A DNA stretch of 64,000 nucleotides from NCBI GenBank assembly GCA_026874595.1, contig CM049314.1:16544729-16608728 (forward strand), written 5' to 3'. Below are positions 62,152 to 64,000 of the stretch, piece by piece. Numbering within the stretch: the first letter of the stretch is position 1; each line of letters starts with the position of its first letter. The position numbers and the translations under genes are program-made. The notes under the pieces are model-generated. The model saw only the letters and a program-made list of their open reading frames with translations, made no database searches and had not been told where the DNA came from. Origin of the DNA: Sipunculus nudus. Its lineage: Eukaryota > Annelida > Sipuncula > Golfingiida > Sipunculidae.

Positions 62152-64000
62152 CTGAAAATATGAGGGCCATTTTATTGTTCTGCTGTATGTTGTACTGTGT
62201 CTCTGACATACATTAATTTAAACTCACACTGGCTGACTCTTCCTTGACCAGGGACATGCCACATTTAATACAATACAGCTACTGCTGAAAAATCCAGCAA
62301 ATATTACACAACTACTGACATTCTGCAAGTGAATCTATTAACATTACTAGTTTGTCAGGCTGGATCAGACGATATAAATATTTAAAACAGCTCCATTCCA
62401 AATTAATATGATAAGAAAATGTATTGGTTTTCAGCTTCTCATGGTCTGTAATATTCGTAACTGATACAGCTGTAATATAAAGTCATTAAAGGTGCCCATT
62501 TACCTGCCTTTTTTACATAGAATTTATGTGATTTCTGGCTTTCTCTGTGTATATATTAATGATCTATGGGTAATTCTTGTGATGGAAAGTTCTTATAATG
62601 CCTCCGATAAGGTTGTATTAACTGGTTTATCCACAGCATGTTTGTAAACAAAGCATGTTGACAAACAGGAAAAACACATAACCTAAGGTGGAAGGCTGCA
62701 TACATGCCAAGGTTGAAAGGTCACTTGTTGCAAAACACCATTTGCAAAGCTCTGGCTTATCCGACTTGCCACCAGATGCCCTGGTTGAATTTCTTTTGAT
62801 TATTTTGGCGGTGCCCCATATATTATAAAAATGCTGATATAAACAAAACAAGCAGCCTCTGTGCAATAATATAAAATAATATTATTTATCATATTAATAA
62901 TAATACATAGATAACTAGATGTGTTCGGACAATGGTCCTCAGAGGGCCTCGAGTTTCTGCTAGTGCTGGACTAGTTTGCATATGGGTGAAAAATTAAGTT
63001 AAATCTGAAAAATATCACAAACAGAAACAGGTTTTTATCAATATGCATAAGCGAAAAAATTAAAACTGGATTAAAGAAGATAAAGTCTGAAATAATGTTT
63101 GCAATAATAAAAATCACCGAATGTAATCTGTTAGCCATATTTGATTATGAGCAAGTCTGTAATTCAATAGGACTAGAGCCCCCATAGGGACCAATGATCC
63201 CTGTAAATTTGGAAAAGCTGAAGTATGTTGTGGTTTAGTTATCATGCACGAAAGAAAATCAGCAATGGGGCTGTGGAGGTCATATTGGAATTCAGACAGG
63301 TCTGTTATTCAAAAGGTCTGGAGCCCTTACAGGTACCAATCATTCCTGTGAATTTGGGAAAGCTGCAGGAGGTTGTTGTTGAGTTATCGCACACGAAAGA
63401 AAATCAGGGATTGGGCTGTGGTGGCCATATTGGAATTCAGACAGGTTTGTAATTTAATAGGTTTGGAGCCCTCATAGGTACCAATCATCCCTGTGAATTT
63501 GGGAAAGCTGCAGTAGGTTGTTGAGTTTACGCGCACAAAAGAAAATCAGTTGTTGAGTTATTGCGTGCAAAAGAAAATCAGTGATTGGGCTGTGGCGGCC
63601 ATATTTGAATTCTGACAAGTCTGTAATTCGATAGGTCTGGAGCCCATATAGGTACCAATCATCCCTGTGAATTTGGGAAAGCTGAAGTATGTTGTTGTTG
63701 AGTTATCGCGTGCGAAAGAAAGTGTCACTGACGGAAGGACGGAAGGACAGACTGACACGGTGATCAATACAGAGCAACGCTTGTCAAGCGGGGCCCTAAT
63801 TAATAGAAGAACAAACATATTTTCATAAATATGCATAAAGGAGTAACATTAGTTTTGGTATGATTTATACTGATTTTAGCAACACATATAAATAGCCATC
63901 TATACTGAGTGTAGTTATTGTTATTACTAATTTTCTTGCTCTTTGACTTGTTTTGAATGTTTTGAATAAGGAGTCACGTGACTATGTATTATTGTATTAT
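62152..64000 (-). other. COPS9: COPS9 upstream intron, runs off the window
   Basis: I searched by eye for an exon encoding the conserved COPS9 N-terminus (starting MKPAVDEMFPEG in human) and found none up to 64000, so the first coding exon is probably beyond the right edge. The intron contains the pearl-like element at 62915-63805. Confidence 0.5.
62915..63805 (-). mobile_element. Pearl-like element with 145-bp tandem core, minus strand
   Basis: On the minus strand it begins near ATTAATTAGGGCCCCGC (about 63805) and has a (TCCTTCCG) run at about 63735-63750. It then has four units of about 145 bp: the + strand marker CAxGTCTGTAATTC recurs at 63152, 63297, 63442 and, after an extra 29 bp, 63616. 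It ends with GAGGCCCTCTGAGG and GAACACATCTAG at 62915. The final AACACATCTAG equals that of the element at 26637-27764. AGGGCC near the start has an inverted partner near the end. There is no ORF of interest. Confidence 0.7.

Overview
The window looks like AT-rich nuclear DNA from an animal, most likely a marine mollusc and probably a bivalve. Three things support this: genes split into short exons by long introns, interspersed elements carrying (CCGT)n runs with internal tandem arrays like the pearl elements known from oysters, and many decayed LINE fragments. There is no operon, no CRISPR array and no recognisable tRNA or rRNA gene. Two real protein-coding genes can be supported, and they are convergent.

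1-15.8 kb is a repeat graveyard. A Helentron-like element (539-2426) sits inside an older repeat. Two + strand LINE fragments (2690-3392 and 5020-5690) and two - strand LINE fragments (12190-13632 and 13737-14660) follow; the first of the - strand pair is split by a hAT-like miniature element.

15.8-49.1 kb or more is a + strand SLC16-family monocarboxylate transporter gene. A CpG-containing promoter with two CACGTG E-boxes and a CTCF-like site precedes a probable non-coding exon 1 ending at 15982. A 28.1 kb intron then leads to five coding exons (44119-48976) that join, all in phase 1, into a 633-residue protein with both MCT signature motifs. Intron 1 holds most of the repeats: further Helentron-like copies, a pearl-like element with a 180-bp array, a foldback element with long inverted arms, small inverted-repeat elements, and minisatellites with 26, 29, 58/65 and 18 bp units.

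About 50-57.4 kb shows no gene I can recognise. At 57.9-59.1 kb two copies of the Helentron-like element lie one inside the other in opposite orientation.

60.7-64 kb holds the 3' part of a - strand gene too finely split for long ORFs: the last two exons of COPS9 (CSNAP), the small acidic ninth subunit of the COP9 signalosome. Its first exon is not in the window. Its last intron is a degenerate tandem array built on the 3' splice-site sequence.

The two genes have no evident functional link: one is a plasma-membrane solute carrier, the other part of the cullin-deneddylating complex. I found no clearly new biochemical system. The most informative observations are the hidden COPS9 gene, the splice-site-derived array in its intron, the nested mobile elements and the architecture of the transporter gene.
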